From Beroe forskalii (taxonomy: Eukaryota; Ctenophora; Nuda; Beroida; Beroidae): a stretch of DNA of 64,000 bases. Location of the stretch: positions 310,001 through 374,000 of the forward strand of contig WFMF01000106.1 of assembly GCA_011033025.1 (NCBI GenBank). Direction: 5' to 3'. Every line of letters starts with the position of its first letter. Positions within the stretch are counted from its first letter, which is position 1. The notes beneath the pieces were generated by a model, which saw only the letters and a program-made list of their open reading frames with translations, was not told the DNA's origin and did not search any database. This document shows, in pieces, positions 13,301-28,300 of this stretch. Position numbers and translations under genes: made by a program.

Positions 13301-16300
13301 TGACAAGTGTTGTCAGAAGGAGCTCAGGAGAGTCAGTGAGATTTATATATGTTTTACCCAGGGGAGAGCAGAATTTTAAAAAACACACACTCACTCACAT
13401 TTCCTTTTCCTGATATGAGCGTTAAACACACGCACAGAGCTGCTCTGAGCGAGAACTGGTGAAACCCGCAAAGAAGCAAAAACTCCCTTCTCCTAAGTGT
13501 GTATGTTTGGATACGTAGAAAGTATACTTGCAGTCAGAGGAAAGAGGGAAAGGAGGGAGTTTTTAAAGTCAAGTTTTATTTTGGTATATTTGAATATAAT
13601 ATAGTTGAATATATTACATACACTGGCTATGGTATGAATATATTATATGACAAAAAAGCATACATTATGATATGTACATCATGATATATATTTCGTCTTC
13701 TGCAGAAAATAAAAGCAGTTGAGAGTTCTTCATATTATAAAATGAATGTCGTATTGTCGTAAGATGCGTCAGGGACCTTGAGATGCAGGACTTTTAAATG
13801 ACTTGATAATACCCGACATGGTCAGATTTATATGATGAACTTATGAACATCTCTGTATCCTCCGATGTGCTATTATATTGTGGTGAGAGGATTCTATAGA
13901 ATTTGATGTTCGTGCAATGGATGCATCAACGTGTACAGGTTCGAATAGAATCGGATACAATACTGTAGAAGTCTTATCATAACTGCTGTAACTTTCATTA
14001 ATTCGTAGGCCTTTTAGGTACCATCAAAGCATCAAATATCAAATCAGATGCATTCAACAATCAGCAAGAAATTAAAAACAGTGAATTCATAGTATCAGTT
14101 TGAATGAGGTATGGAACTGTTAATGAAGCTGAATTAGCATTAACTTTCTAGTATCTGACCTTCTTTATGATCTTCTATCCTTGAGATAAAACCAAGCTAC
14201 TGAAAACCGTAACATATTTGACTATTCAAAATTTTAAATAAACTCCCCCAACCATTAAAAGTAAAATAGTCCCGGTAAGACCTCGTCGTGTGTGGTATGA
14301 TATTGCAGTGCCTGTGATTTAGATATCAGAGAATATATTGTATAATGAACCCTGAATTAAAGATCAGACCCGACGCTCTTTAAATTAAACGTGACAGGGT
14401 CGTCAACTGCGATACCTAAATACCCGTCAACGATTCTTTCCGCCTGGTGTCCCGAACTTAAATTGTGCTAACTAGGAAACGACCAGTTAACCGAACCCGA
14501 ATACCGGATAACCCCGGGAGTCTTTAGCCAATCGAAACCGTAACCGGATTCATTTAGAAATGGTTACCGGTCGTTAGCTATACTATATTATAGTGCCAGC
14601 ACATATATTCGAATGTGACCCCAATGAATGCCATATACGTAGATAGGCATATTTGACAGAACTCAGTACAGTTTATCATATCGCCAGACAATAGTGTAGG
14701 AATGTAAGATCAAATACATTCACTGTCCATCATATTTTTTGTCTGTCAGTGTATCAATACAGTATAATTATAGCATATCAGTAGTAATTGTAACTATTGT
14801 GTCGACTAAATTTGTAACTGCATTCGCAAGTTCAGCTATAATAGCAACTGCAGTCTGTACATATGCTACATCACTCAAGCATGTGCCATGTATCTGAGGG
14901 TGAATGAACTGAGTGAACATTGATCATCCAACCAAACAGGCGATCGTAACTCCCGAATTAGCTGAAAAATGACACAATTAACGGTTAGAGTTGAATTATT
15001 ACCCGTGAATTAGCCAATAAATGATGACTGTTACCTTACAATATGAGCCAAGCAAATACCGATTGTAACCGTGAATTAGCCAATCAGAATGACGTATGCC
15101 ATAATAAGGGTCAATTTCCACGACAGGTGGGACCCTCCCTTTGAATCATAACAAGCACAGCTGTTCGATACAATGCCAAACAATTACAATGCTGTGTTAC
15201 AATATATTACATCAATTACGGAATTATGTGTCGTATGATTCTTTTGTCATGGGTTCACCGAGGGTTAACTGGTAATTACACATAATTACTCATTGTCACT
15301 GAGATTATGCTATTTATCAAGATGATTGACGCAATAATGAGGGCCCCTCATGAAGACAGTCCAATGTGCTATGGCAAATGGCTTTTAACCTTAGATGCTC
15401 CCAACAAGTCAAAGTTTATTATGTGAAGCGTTCATTCAACTGTAGTCAATGGATGAATACCTCTGGAACTTGGAACATATAACATATCATTGAAGCAACC
15501 ATTAAAAGGAATAATGATAATAGTAATATGCAATCCAACATTGTGCGACTGTGTTTGATGTCTTGTTTGATGATAATCGAATCCAGGCGACAATTCCCAG
15601 AGCCATTAAACTCAATCAGACTGCTATAAAGGATCCAATCAGTTTCTTGAGTATGCTGAATAATTCCCAATCAGACGAAATATTTGAAATTATAAAATTT
15701 CAAATTTACTACGATCTATCCAAGTCACTCATAGAGTAGAATTCCAAATCCAAGGTCACAATGTCGACTTTCCCTTTGCAAATGATGATAATATGGTCGA
15801 CTTGGGCAATTTGATCAAGTACTTGTGATGCAGAACTAATCCTGTGGAGCTGCCAAATATTGCAAATTATCTATTAAAATCAGTGAAATATCAGATGTTT
15901 TTGAGCACACAGAATTTTCAGTACGTGACCGATTGTGAATTGTTCCAAGCATTTTCAAGCTACAGCTTGCCGGAATCTCCAAGCTGCCGGAATTTCCTGT
16001 AAAATTAATTTACTAATTAATTCCAGCACGCTTCGTCGTACTGGAATCAAATGTGCAGTTTGCACAAAATTAGAAAGTTCCAGATTCTCCTCCACACGAT
16101 ATTTGCGAACAATACACAGTACAACAAATAACAGTCCGTGTATAATTTATATTGTACATAAATATTGTATATTTGCTCAAATTAATTTCAGAACTTACTC
16201 TCACCAATCATTCAAACATTTCGTATCATTAGAAAATAAATTCTCGGTGCGTGTGATAGTTCATAAGGATTAAGGGTACACGTAGTACGGAATAATGGTT

Positions 16301-19300
16301 ACTTCAGAACAAAATTTTCTAACTTTTAGAGTTCTGCTGTTAACGTCCGAGCTGTGCGAGGGCATTTGTACAGCTCTCAAATGGTTCTATATCTTACGAA
16401 TTGTTCTTCAGGTTAAAAGAGTGCGCTAACCTGTACATGAGTAATCTCCAACGAGTACAACCCTACGCTGTTCTGGAGATAGTGGGACCCAACAACTCAA
16501 CCAGGTACGAACACAAACAGACAAAGAAGCATGAACATTGTGCACCACCACTCACATTTTATTTTCAGACACTTTCAGGGAAATTATCGAATATTCTAGA
16601 ATATTTTCAAATTCTCACGACTCAAAATATAAAAAAAATCTTATCAGAGTTGAGACAGATTTGTGGTATTTGAAAATTTTCAAATATTTGTCACACGCCT
16701 TAGATCCTATGTCAATCACCAGATGGCTGGGTGTGATCCATGGATAAAACTCCGCTGATTAAACCACCATATTCGCACCTTAATTGGCAATTAAACACCC
16801 ACCAGTTCACAGTGTTACAGAGGGGGACCTATTATGAAAGTGAGAGATGGGGCCTTGGGGAACATAATGTGTAACCTCACTTCTCTTACACTCCACATCC
16901 AAAATAAAGCGGTTTAACTTCACAATTACGCCATATTTAGCTATGATAGTGACACCACTTTTAGCCGCCAACTATAATTGCGCGCCTTTATTAACGCCGT
17001 GGTAATATGTTACAATTTGGGTCCCTGGGTACTACCTACCCACCCTATTTTGAATAATTCAAATTATTAATTTCCACCCTGATATATGGGGCAGTGAGTA
17101 ACAATGGGTAACAATGCAACAATCAACATCCGTTGGACTAGATTAATTAAGCAGCAGGTACACTGTTTAACATTTACTTAGAGAGCTTTGATTTCAGGTA
17201 AACTGGAACAACTCTTACAATATACCTTCGACATTACTTTATTGCGGTAGATTTGGTTCTGTACATAGTCTGTGTGACAAAATGTTTCCGGGGTTATTAC
17301 CATTGGTAGCAATTAGGTAATGGTGGTTTAGATTAACTTGAAGCTCATTGGTTAAACGGACTTGAAGGTGATTGGTAACTGACTTTCTGAGGCAGTTTAC
17401 GATTTAGCGGAAAAGCTCGCTTACCAATATTAACTTATTAAGTAAAACTGGATTACTATCACTCCCTGATTGTCTGATTGATCAAATTTATACAATTTAT
17501 GTAGTAGCTATCTAAACATTTAAGTGACTGGGTTACAGGCAATCATGATTCACCATAGATCAATTAAATACCGCTGCTATTTTGGAATTTTGCGATTCAC
17601 ATAATTTTGAATTGGAAACTGGATTAACCGTGGGATACGTTGACTGTTTAACACATGAACAATGTGAAGCCATTTTGAAATGACGTAATCCCAGCATCAC
17701 TAATTTTCAGTTAATTATGGGGAATTATACGGTTATCATGATATTTTCATCCCTATCTAAATCTAGAATGTAGCAACTAGCACGCATGATGTATTAGATT
17801 CTCATATTCATCCCAATATTCTAAATTCTACTTCGCCCCCAGGAGCCGAGCCCAAGTAACGAAGGTGCTGAGGAATAGTTCCAACATGCAGTGGAAGAAC
17901 CAAGTCTACGAGTTCAGGGTAAGTGAATGCTCAAAGGACATTTTTAAAGGTTTCTATGGTTTTTTAATCTATGGCATGATCGATGAAAGGCCCGGTATTT
18001 TGTTGGTCAGTTCCCTCTCCTAAATCCTTGCTGGTACGTTATTATTGACAACGTTCTTATTTGAGACTCAGTAGTTTGTAACCGCGCTCATACTACAGTT
18101 TATTAGTTTATTCACTCCATCGATCACAGCACTAACCAACGCCCCTAATAACCGTTTATAATCGATACCACGTGCCTAGAAGCGCCAGATACACTAACAT
18201 ATTAGAACATCTGCTCTCTCAGTAACGTAAACACAGGGATTATTCTAGAAGTAAACACCTAATAATATAACCCCGAGAACACCTGTTATGTCTGTTAATA
18301 AATGGCTACACTGTGTGTGTCAGTGAGAAATGTAAGGCATCCCACACAGCATATCAAGTGCAGGAACTGCGCTCATTGGTCGTTTGTTTGTGGATATAGC
18401 TGGTTTTCTGGCTGCGTGACTATATGATTGAGGCTGAAAATTAAAAGAAACCTGTCCCATGGGCAATTGAAGTTGATTCTATGATTCATTAAAATGATTA
18501 GATTATAACGTAAATACATTGATCATAAAAATCGTCTTTTGGGAGCCTGGGGTCTCAGAGAGGATCCTAATTGGAACTGTCCATTGGTGAATACCACAAA
18601 ACCACTTTAAAAGAATGAATACCGTCTCTCTGGAGCACCCAATTTAGGAATTAGTATGACCCATTAGTAATTACTCGGGGGCATAACATGGAGTATATTG
18701 GATATGGAACTACATAACTGGATAGATTCATCCCCCTTATGTGAGGTATATTTAGGAATGGTTATTAGATAATATGGTTCAAACATGGCCCATCTCCAAT
18801 TGTTGTTGTTCTCCTTTTCTGAAAAGAGAGGAAATGGTACATGTCTTATTGGCCCCTCAGGTTCCACATTATTATGTATTGGACTCATACACATAATATT
18901 ATAACCTCAGAATACATATCCACTGGTTCTAGGGGGTCTTGAAGCAATAACTTGTCCGCTGGTCATCCCGTCCTCAAACCCCCCAATGTATACTCGTGCT
19001 GTACGTAATGTTCCGCAGACCGCGCCCACATTTTAAGTGGTTGTGAATGACGATATATGTGCGGTTTAGAACCCGTGCACGAATAATAGGCGGTTATTTT
19101 CAACAATTTGGCAGCACGCACAATGTTTATGGCGTCATAACGACCACCTATTTATTCTGAGCGCATGTAAGAACGGGTGGCTAATTGATAACGGCAAACC
19201 CCGAACAACCACCCATACTTGGCGCGCGTCTTTTGACCACCAAATGGCACGTGCAGCATCAACAAACCATGATCCAACACGTGGATTATCCATATCTGCA

Positions 19301-22300
19301 AACGATATGTTATTTATTGAATTAAGACAATTGACACTCTATTATGGGCGGTATTATTCGCACATTATTACGTACTTTATAGCCCTGTCAAGCCCACGTC
19401 AAACCCATGTCAATCGGGTGTTTAGTGCCGGAAGTGCACATGGAAACTCCCAAGGATAAATACGTAAATACCTTTCTCAATTCTCCTGTGCATGTTTGAT
19501 ATCTCCCGAGTCCCGATATCACTTTGAAGTCGTTGCAGTACTTTCTCTTCTGCTCAAAAATGTCAAGCCTCTTCTATACCCTTTACCCTTTACTCTCAAA
19601 ATGCGTTCTTCCAACCCAAATAAAGTAACCGGGTAGTACCCAACAATCTGGCGTCCTGCTGTCCATTCAGTGAACAGCAGAGCACTTTGTTCTGACATTC
19701 TGTCCACTTCCGTTCCATTTCCAGTCCACTTCCCACTACTTGAATGGACAGGAGACTGCACAATGAATGTGTGTCTTCTGACTTCCTGGCCACTAAGTAC
19801 CTGCTGCTTCCTCAACTTGTCCGGTTTCTCCCTCCTCACTCCTCCTCAAAATACATCCCGATATACGTCATCAACGCGCTACGTTGAGATGTGATAATGA
19901 CGTCATAACAACATAGTCTATCTGTGTTGTTCGTCTGTTATCAGCAGTATACCCACACCTATAATACTAGAGTAGTTGTTGCAGTTGTGGATTCCTACTC
20001 ACAAAACATGTCGTAATTCTGGTAGATGACGACATCTTAACTTTTACATTTTGCTGGGTACTATGTGCAGTACGAATATAAGGGATAATTTGTATACTTT
20101 TAAGTGTACATTTATTCTGTGGAAGTATTTGGCAAAATGTACATTTGAGGATAGAGCGTACAGTAATATAAATACTTACTATTCAAATAGTTCGGACTTC
20201 AGAAAATTCTGAAGAATGTTTGTATCATAAATGATGCAAAAATGCGAGAAATTGCTGAGCATAGGCTCGAATAATGCATGGAATTCCATCGAAATTTTCA
20301 TACATTTATTTTCGGAATGAACGGATTCCAGTATGCTAAGGAGAAAGAGTGTCAGCCCTCCTATCCGGCAAAAATTTGAAATTGTTTTTGAGTAAAATAA
20401 TTTTCATGTGAAATTTCACAATAAATGTTTAAAAAAGGTTTTATAAGTATCATTCTAAATCTTTTTCTAGGACAAATATTAAATTGCAGATTTTCTCCCC
20501 TGCCCCTTGCAAATCATTAAATCACGAAAACATGATTTAATTTGAAATTTAAATAGTGACTTAATCTCATTTTGATTGTTCTCCGTGGTCCGTTGTTTAA
20601 GTTGAAATCCCCAATTTTAATGAAAATTCCTCCCCGGAGTTCGAGGAGTGGCATGATTCTATTTCTTTTGCCATTGTTAGAAAGCAATAAAATTTGCCAC
20701 CCCGATCCCGTCAAAATATATCACACCTCACCTGGGATAGAAAGTTTTAAATTCATTAAAATTGTGTTCCCGGAGCTGAGCTCGTACACACGATTGTGAT
20801 TTTATATTTTGAATTTAATATATTATTTATTAAAGAATAAAATACGGTGTATTATTTCAAAAGACTTTTCTGCGTGTATAACATGTAGAGTAGTTCTTAA
20901 TAATTTTAATCTGTGACGTCAGACAAAGTCCGGAGAGAAAGAGAGCTACGACCTGCAGTATTATGTACACCATGCGTGTATGTGTGTTTGAGATGAGTGT
21001 ATGTGTATGTTTGAGGTGTTTGAACTCAAGGTAATTCACATGAATGTAGGCTGTACAGTGTACGTTTAGGTTGATATCTTCTGATGCATTTTATGAGATC
21101 AGACAATGACCTGACTTCGTAATTTTCTCAATTTAAAAGTTTCAAACATCTGATATATCCGTCAGAACAAACACCTGTACTCTATAAAAGTTCCTTTGCA
21201 TTGTACAGGATCTTATACAATGTATAAGTGCCTGCAAAAGTGCCTACACACGTGTTTGTGCTTTACTGCTTTGCATGTAAAATTTCTCTTGTGGACGTAT
21301 TCTGCAAAGGTCCCGTGAAAGCTCCCATAAAAGTCATTCTGCACATCTGGGCGTTATTTGAAGAGCAAAAGAGCTATCTGCAATGATATAATCAAAGGAG
21401 CGATGATAATTGATAAGCAGTCATCAGTATCACGTTTTAGAATAATACGTCGATAAGTTGCGGAGTGCCGGTAAACGAATCCAGTTACGTAGAGAATTCA
21501 TGTTTATCGCCATATCCTGTACAGTGTATCGTAAATATATAGATCCTTCAAAACACGTGGACTTATGAACTGTAATGGAAAGCGTTTTAAAACATGGTCT
21601 ACACTGCCTATATACCGACATCAAGTGTATATCAGACTGGTGATAGTGATGTCATTATCAGGGTTTAGATTGGCAAATTGATGACGAAAAGTTGTATATT
21701 TTTCTGTGCACTTTCTTCATTGTGACCATTAGTAGGAGTATCGTTTAAAACGTCTGTACTTGCCGTAGTAAATTTTCATGAGGATAAAAGCCGGTAAAAT
21801 GTGAGCAGTGAGTCCACTATATGAAATGGATGTGAATCTTTAAAATTAGAATTTATATGACTGAAATTATTAGAATTTTCTGAGAAACTCTCTAATCATT
21901 TTCCCTAACTTCAAGACTGGACTGATTAGTATTATCTTGGTTAAAGCTAGTATAGAACACCGCACAGAATCTTTCTCGAACAATCTTGTGAATTCTCGGC
22001 TCAGTCCCCAAATAACCATCGCAGCTAAAACCGTAAGACTAGAACAAGTCCAGTCATAAATTTACGGATGACGTTTGAATATAACAAATTATTAGCTGAA
22101 TTTCTAATTATATAACACAATTCTAGAATCCTGAAATTATTTCTATTACATTTATATCTAGCAATTTCACTATTTTCCCATTTCGTCATTTTACAATGAC
22201 GAAACTGCAGCTGTCTTCCTGTAACAACAATATTTTCTTCTTTTCTTGTAACAGCAATTATATCTTGACAATTCAAAAGCTCATAACGTAATGCCTCAGC

Positions 22301-25300
22301 TGGTGCCCTATAAGTAAAGTAAAATAGAGAACGATACAATTTGTACTTTACATAATATCTTTGTAGACCATTACTTGCTACATTTTAGTAAGTAAAATGC
22401 GTTTGTTGTTCGAAAAGCCACACTATTTGAGTAGGATTATATAAAAGTGTATCAGATTGTGTGTCCTGAATACAGTATGCCCACGGGAGGATTAGACGAT
22501 TAAAATGACGTAATTATCATAGCGCAATGTATCAAGTCGATGATGTTGAACTGCCTATTTCTCGCGCCCGGGTTTAATATGCGATAGAGCTAAAACTCTG
22601 TATTTCGTGTGCAAACCAGCACAGATGGAGCATTACGTCATGTGGGAGAAATACAAACACGGGTTGTAATCACAAGCTGTAATAATGGAGTCTGCCTCAG
22701 TATATCAAATGATATTATTCTCCGTAAATATAGTGGTTGTGTTGTGTGGGAATGAAGGAAGTGTGATGATGTTATTAATCAATGTTGTAGGAAAACAGCA
22801 ATTGGTGTGGATATTTAGAAAGTCAAAAAGGCCAATTCGAAAGCCCAAACTATGGAAAATAGGTCTTTTCACATCAGGAGAATAAATCAATACCAGCTGC
22901 CTAAAATACCTCATTTATACTTTTATAGTTGAGTATTGAATAATTTTACTGAAGTGAGGTTTAGGTAATGTCTTGCACACGATGGGTTTAGGAAAAAGGG
23001 CTATTTCACATCAGGAGAATGAATTAATACCAGCTGCCTAAGTGAGGTTAGGTAATGTCTTCAACATTGCATATGATGGGTTGAGGATGGAATTCCCGTA
23101 CATTCCAACATTACAAAGTCTAGTAAATCTGCTACAGATTATGTCTCGTAAATGATAACGTAATGTTACAGTTCTGAACTTTTAAAACCTGTCAACTGTA
23201 CATTATCATTGGCACATTCCAATCGGAAATCATCTGCTGTAGAATGAGCTGTTACTGGATTAAAAGGTTGAGGCCTGAAATTTTTAGGTATTATATGCTA
23301 AATAATCAAAATATGCTACTTTGGTACCTATGTTGCAACATACATCATGTATACAAGAACAGCAAAATTCCGATTGCAATGTTCTGGATTCCGTGTTATG
23401 AAAGTACTACCCTACTTAACATTTCGTACATTTCTAAGTATTTCCGCTACATGAAATGCTGTTGAAGTTTCAATAGGAATCTCAATTTTTAAAAGAAACA
23501 CGTCTCAATATCTAAGTCAATATAAGTAGCTTCAACGAATTAACGTTACAACTTCGCCCTACCGCTGGGCTTCTATTCGGCTCCTTCCCCTCAAATAAAA
23601 GGGTCTTGCCACTGTGTGGGTGTAACAGTGTGTAACATTGTGTTACAGATACCAGTGTACACCTTTGACAACAATGGTATCAGCATCATTGTAAGCATAT
23701 ATAATGACTTATATGAGAAGTGTCAATTTCTACTCTCAAATCGGCATCAATATTGTAGTTCACAGTATAAACCCCAAAGGTCCATATGTTTTGTCATCGA
23801 CCATTCAGCGTGCGATTTTAGTGTAAAATCGCGCGCTGATTGGTCATTACATGACATGATTTTGGAATCCGGCGGGAAGACCAATAAGCAGCCGATTTAT
23901 TAATGATGCAAGGATATAACCGTTACGTGTGACTTGTGTACTTGTGTCAACTGAAATATTGTTACGAAGTTTACGCCGACAGAGGAGCGATAAGTGACCT
24001 GTTTAAACGCTGTATATCTGTGGAAAATAACTTTGTAAATATATGTCTAGATGTTAATGCGAAATATGTCTATATGATGCGCTCATCATAATGACAGTTG
24101 TAAAAGGAATAAGAATATGTCTAGCATAAACGGTACCACTATTTAGTGGTAAAGTTATATATTGTAAAACTACTTTGCGTTCAGCTCTTCAAAGTAGTTA
24201 TCCAGTCTCGAATATATCACAAGTCTTAGCTCCTGGTTGGACTCTAAAAATGAGAGCTGGATAGTATAATCTTATAACTGTGGATGTTACGTACCATAGT
24301 AATTATTGTGGGTGTTACGACCATGTAATTTAACTCGGTTTTCGTAATTATAGGCGGGAGGGGGGGGGGGGGGGTTAGGGGTCGGGGATTCTGCCTTTTA
24401 TGGATCGCATGCTATAAAATATTAACCCTCAGCACCACGGTTTTGTTACTCTGAGCCACAAAACATTGAGTTGTCACAATAACATCGCAACACAGTGGTG
24501 GTTATTAACTGAATCACAATCTCTACATCAGGCGCAATGAAAACTATAGGCTATTATACGTTATCATTTCACTATCTTAAAACCTTGATAATGACTCTAC
24601 TGACAAGTACCATTTTCAATGGTTTGCACATAACATGATGGTATTATCTATATCGAGTGAGTTTAGATATAATTAAACCTCGTGAGTGAGTCTAAACTGG
24701 TTTCAGCTATTGTCTTGTGTCTACAGTAGGCTGATTGTTGATGACTTGTTAATGGCTCAGAGAGTTTCTTTATATAATTGGAGAGGTGGTTTTATGGGGT
24801 GGTTTCTGGGTGTGTTGCTTTATATATTGGGGTTATTCAACTGTGCTGTGCTCTTTGACAATAGAAGATAAGATGAGTGCTGTGTATTATAGAACACTAT
24901 GGTTTCTTCTGCCCACGAATGTAGGACCCACACCCCTCATTCGTTGATAAGGGTGTGAACTTTTAACATACGTCGTATAATTAAACATACCCTTTATATA
25001 ATACGAAATGAGTCAATTCATCGACCTTTGTTGGCGTGAGTCTGTCTTTGTGAGCTGTATCTGTATCTACATACAATACATGCTATCTCTATCTCAACGC
25101 ATTACACTCACAAAATCTCGCGCACAAAAAGGTATGTTTTTATTGCATATCTCTGTACACACCCCCTTCAATTCCAATACAGTCCACAATATAACATTAA
25201 ACCCGCGCGAAGAATAAGCGTTTAAACTTCATCAACTTACTTCAATACGCTTTGATAGTGATGTAATCTATTAACCATCTATTTCTCAGTCAGGCATGTT

Positions 25301-28300
25301 GTATTATGTCATGTATCGTAGAAATAGGCGGATAAGATGTCGCCATTATCATAGCACATTTATGAAGTTGATGACTTTGAACAGCCAATTTTTCGTGCGC
25401 ATGGGATATTTAATACAGTCCACAAGAAAATGTCATGTATATAATGTCATGTTTAATACAGTCCACAAGGAAATATTGTATATAATGTCATGTATAACAT
25501 TCTGTGCTGTGTGAACATCACACATTTATTACAGTCATTACACACACTCGCTCTGCAGTATTTCAGCAGCAGGAATGTTGTTACCAGTTAGAGGAATATA
25601 TCATTATTTGCACTCTCAGAATACTTCAAATAGGCGGTCGCAATGACGTCATTATAACCCTGTGCGTGCTGCCAAATTGTTGAGAATAACCGCCTATTTT
25701 TCGTACGCAGTAAATATTTGTAAGATTTTATGTACAACGAGATAACGGGTCCTTCTGACACTTACTTCCAAGGATCCGTGGGAAATTCTCCGGAAAATAC
25801 CTACTCTGGGTCTCTGGGAATGTTACCAGTTGCAAGGATTGAGTGATTGAGAAGACCAAGAGATCTTCTGCAGAGCCCAATCAAAATAATATGCCTATTG
25901 ACGGAGTGTTTTGACGGGATTCAACTGCGAATATTTATCTTAAAATTCTCTCCCACAGTCGCTGCTGGATTCTTAAATCTTTTGATTTAATTGAAATGCT
26001 GTTCGTGTTTTGGGGAGTGTCGAATATAAGCGGTTAGATGATTGAAGTACTTAAAATATTTAAGTGGGTGGGGTTATGAGTGGTGCTTCCCCACTAAAAT
26101 CACATAAGACAAGAACGCTCTATCAAATTCAACTTTTCAATGGATCACGATCACGTTCATGATTATCTGTATTGAAAACACACATTATTGTGCACATACG
26201 TTGTCTGTCTGGTTAACCGTTATTTGAATATGAGACGCCGGTGCTGTAGTAGAGCTTTATATTTTCTGCCTCTAAAGTACATAATATATAGCACGGTTAA
26301 ATTATTTCATTATTCTTGTGGAGATTTGATGGATTGACACCTGACACGAAATTAATTCGAATTTAAACAACCTCAGACGCAACCTCACATGAATAATGAA
26401 TTCCACAGCATTTCACTCTTTCCCAGACAGCATGAGAAATATAATTCAAACCAATATCGGTTTATATGATGAAGCAAATATATTTTGTTAAGTAATGACA
26501 TAATGTATGCCGGAAGCTACAAGTCGAATTATTTATTAAGAATTATTTGAGAAAAAAAAATAATTATTTGAGAATAACTTCCATTTTTGTCTGCGGACAT
26601 ATTCTATTTATTATAAATTATTTTGACAAAAGTTATCTATTTCAGCTGTGTGATATCCTGAAGAGATGTGAAAACGACCTGTCAAATCTTTCCCTCAAGT
26701 AAGTTCAAAGTTGCTATCCAACCTTGATTGTATAAAAAGTTTTTTTTCGGATGAAAAAAGTTGAATGCTTGTTGCTTCAAAACATAATCTTATCCCGAGC
26801 CTGGGCATGTCACAACTCTCTGCACCACTTATCATGATCAGTTATCATTTAGGTTAGGGTATGGTTGTGGTTTATAAGGTTATTGGGTTTATACTTATAG
26901 CTTAGAAGTCAGTCTTAAGGCAGTTTTACATTTTAGTTACAAGTCAGGATAAATACCTAGTAAGTGTACTTCTTAATGTTTCGGATATTGTTTTAGTTGT
27001 CTGTTCCCTTCCTTAGCGCTTTAATAAACTTTTAAAAAGTACCGTCAATCCACATCTAATGTAGGTAGATCAGAAACATCCTTTTATTTGCTTTCTGACA
27101 GACCAGAGGCAGATCATGACATAATGCGAGAATTTTTGTTGTACGGTAACATGAATATTGTACCTATATGAATATTGTAATGAACTGTGCATTTTCTAGC
27201 GTTTGAATATAATATTCAAATATTATTTCAAATATTACTATATTAGTCATTTTGAATGTGACAATGTGTTCCTTTAGCTTTGGACATTGGCAGGTCTATT
27301 TTTAGGACATTACAACATGCTGGTATATACATACATTGTCTTGGTCAGGTATATTTGAAACTTTGATGTTTTTGAAGTGTATTAAACTTCAACATCTGTA
27401 AAAAGAATCATTTGATGATAAATATTTTTCGACTGTTTTAACTTTTAGAATCTCAATCCTTTAAAATGAGTTCGATCTAAAATTTATTAACGCTTAAAAG
27501 TATTTAATGGTGATGTGAATTGTGAATATCTCATGATGTGCATGATCCCTGACATGATATATTATCTTTCTGCAGAACCTAAGGGACGCACACTAACTAT
27601 CTTTGAGTGCTCGTGTCAATTTTAGTTAAATAGCTCCACCCCCAAGAGTTGGTTCCACAGAATCCAATGCCTGATTTGTTTATTAAATGGCTTCAAGGAT
27701 CAAGGCAATTAAAGTTAATACATACTGCCACTGGGGTCATTCGAGGACTCAATTACGATATAAAGCATGGTTATGTTTCCGGTTAGGTTTATTAGGCTCA
27801 GTTAGGTTAATTAATGATAGCTGTCTGTGTAATTTGTACCCTACAGGCCCCTTTTTACCAAACATCCTTGAATGAGTATTATCTCCTTCAACTGAGGAGC
27901 TAAGATTACGCAGTTTCAATTTTCTGACAGACAAGGCCCATTTCAAATAAGAAATGTTGACTTTTCCTGGTCAACATTGATTACTCAGATATGCTTTGAC
28001 CTCAAAAATCGTATTTTTTGAAAAATGAAAAAATATTTACTTTTCATTTATATTTGGAGTTTTAGGACATAGGGTGAATCGAGAGCCCCCAAAAATTTGC
28101 TCTGCTTGACTCATTACCTTTTTCTATCATTACAAATGATTTTCTTGGCGCTCAGATCACTGAAATGTGGATTATAGCAAAATGAAAAGGTGTCCAAAAT
28201 GTCCCTTCAAAATTTTTATGCTTCAAAACATATGACCCTTTTAAAGTGGTAAATTACGCTCGGTTTTTATGAAAAAGTTTCAAATATATTTTTTGAGTAT

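Larger units (their letters stand above)
7605..16411. other. RasGAP intron, 8.8 kb
   Basis: Holds the Penelope-like remnant, the foldback element, a TTTGAA microsatellite near 11455-11478 and the 30-bp and 60-bp repeats. Open stretches at 15551-15739 and 15935-16273 show no recognisable protein. Confidence 0.7.
17919..26645. other. RasGAP intron, 8.7 kb
   Basis: Four of the five AATAGGCGG elements lie here, with the local duplication and the G-run. No exon recognised. Confidence 0.7.

Noticed and set aside
15551-16273. Open stretches that look mildly protein-like
   Set aside because: No recognisable motif, no splice sites and many stops around them; probably chance or very old debris.
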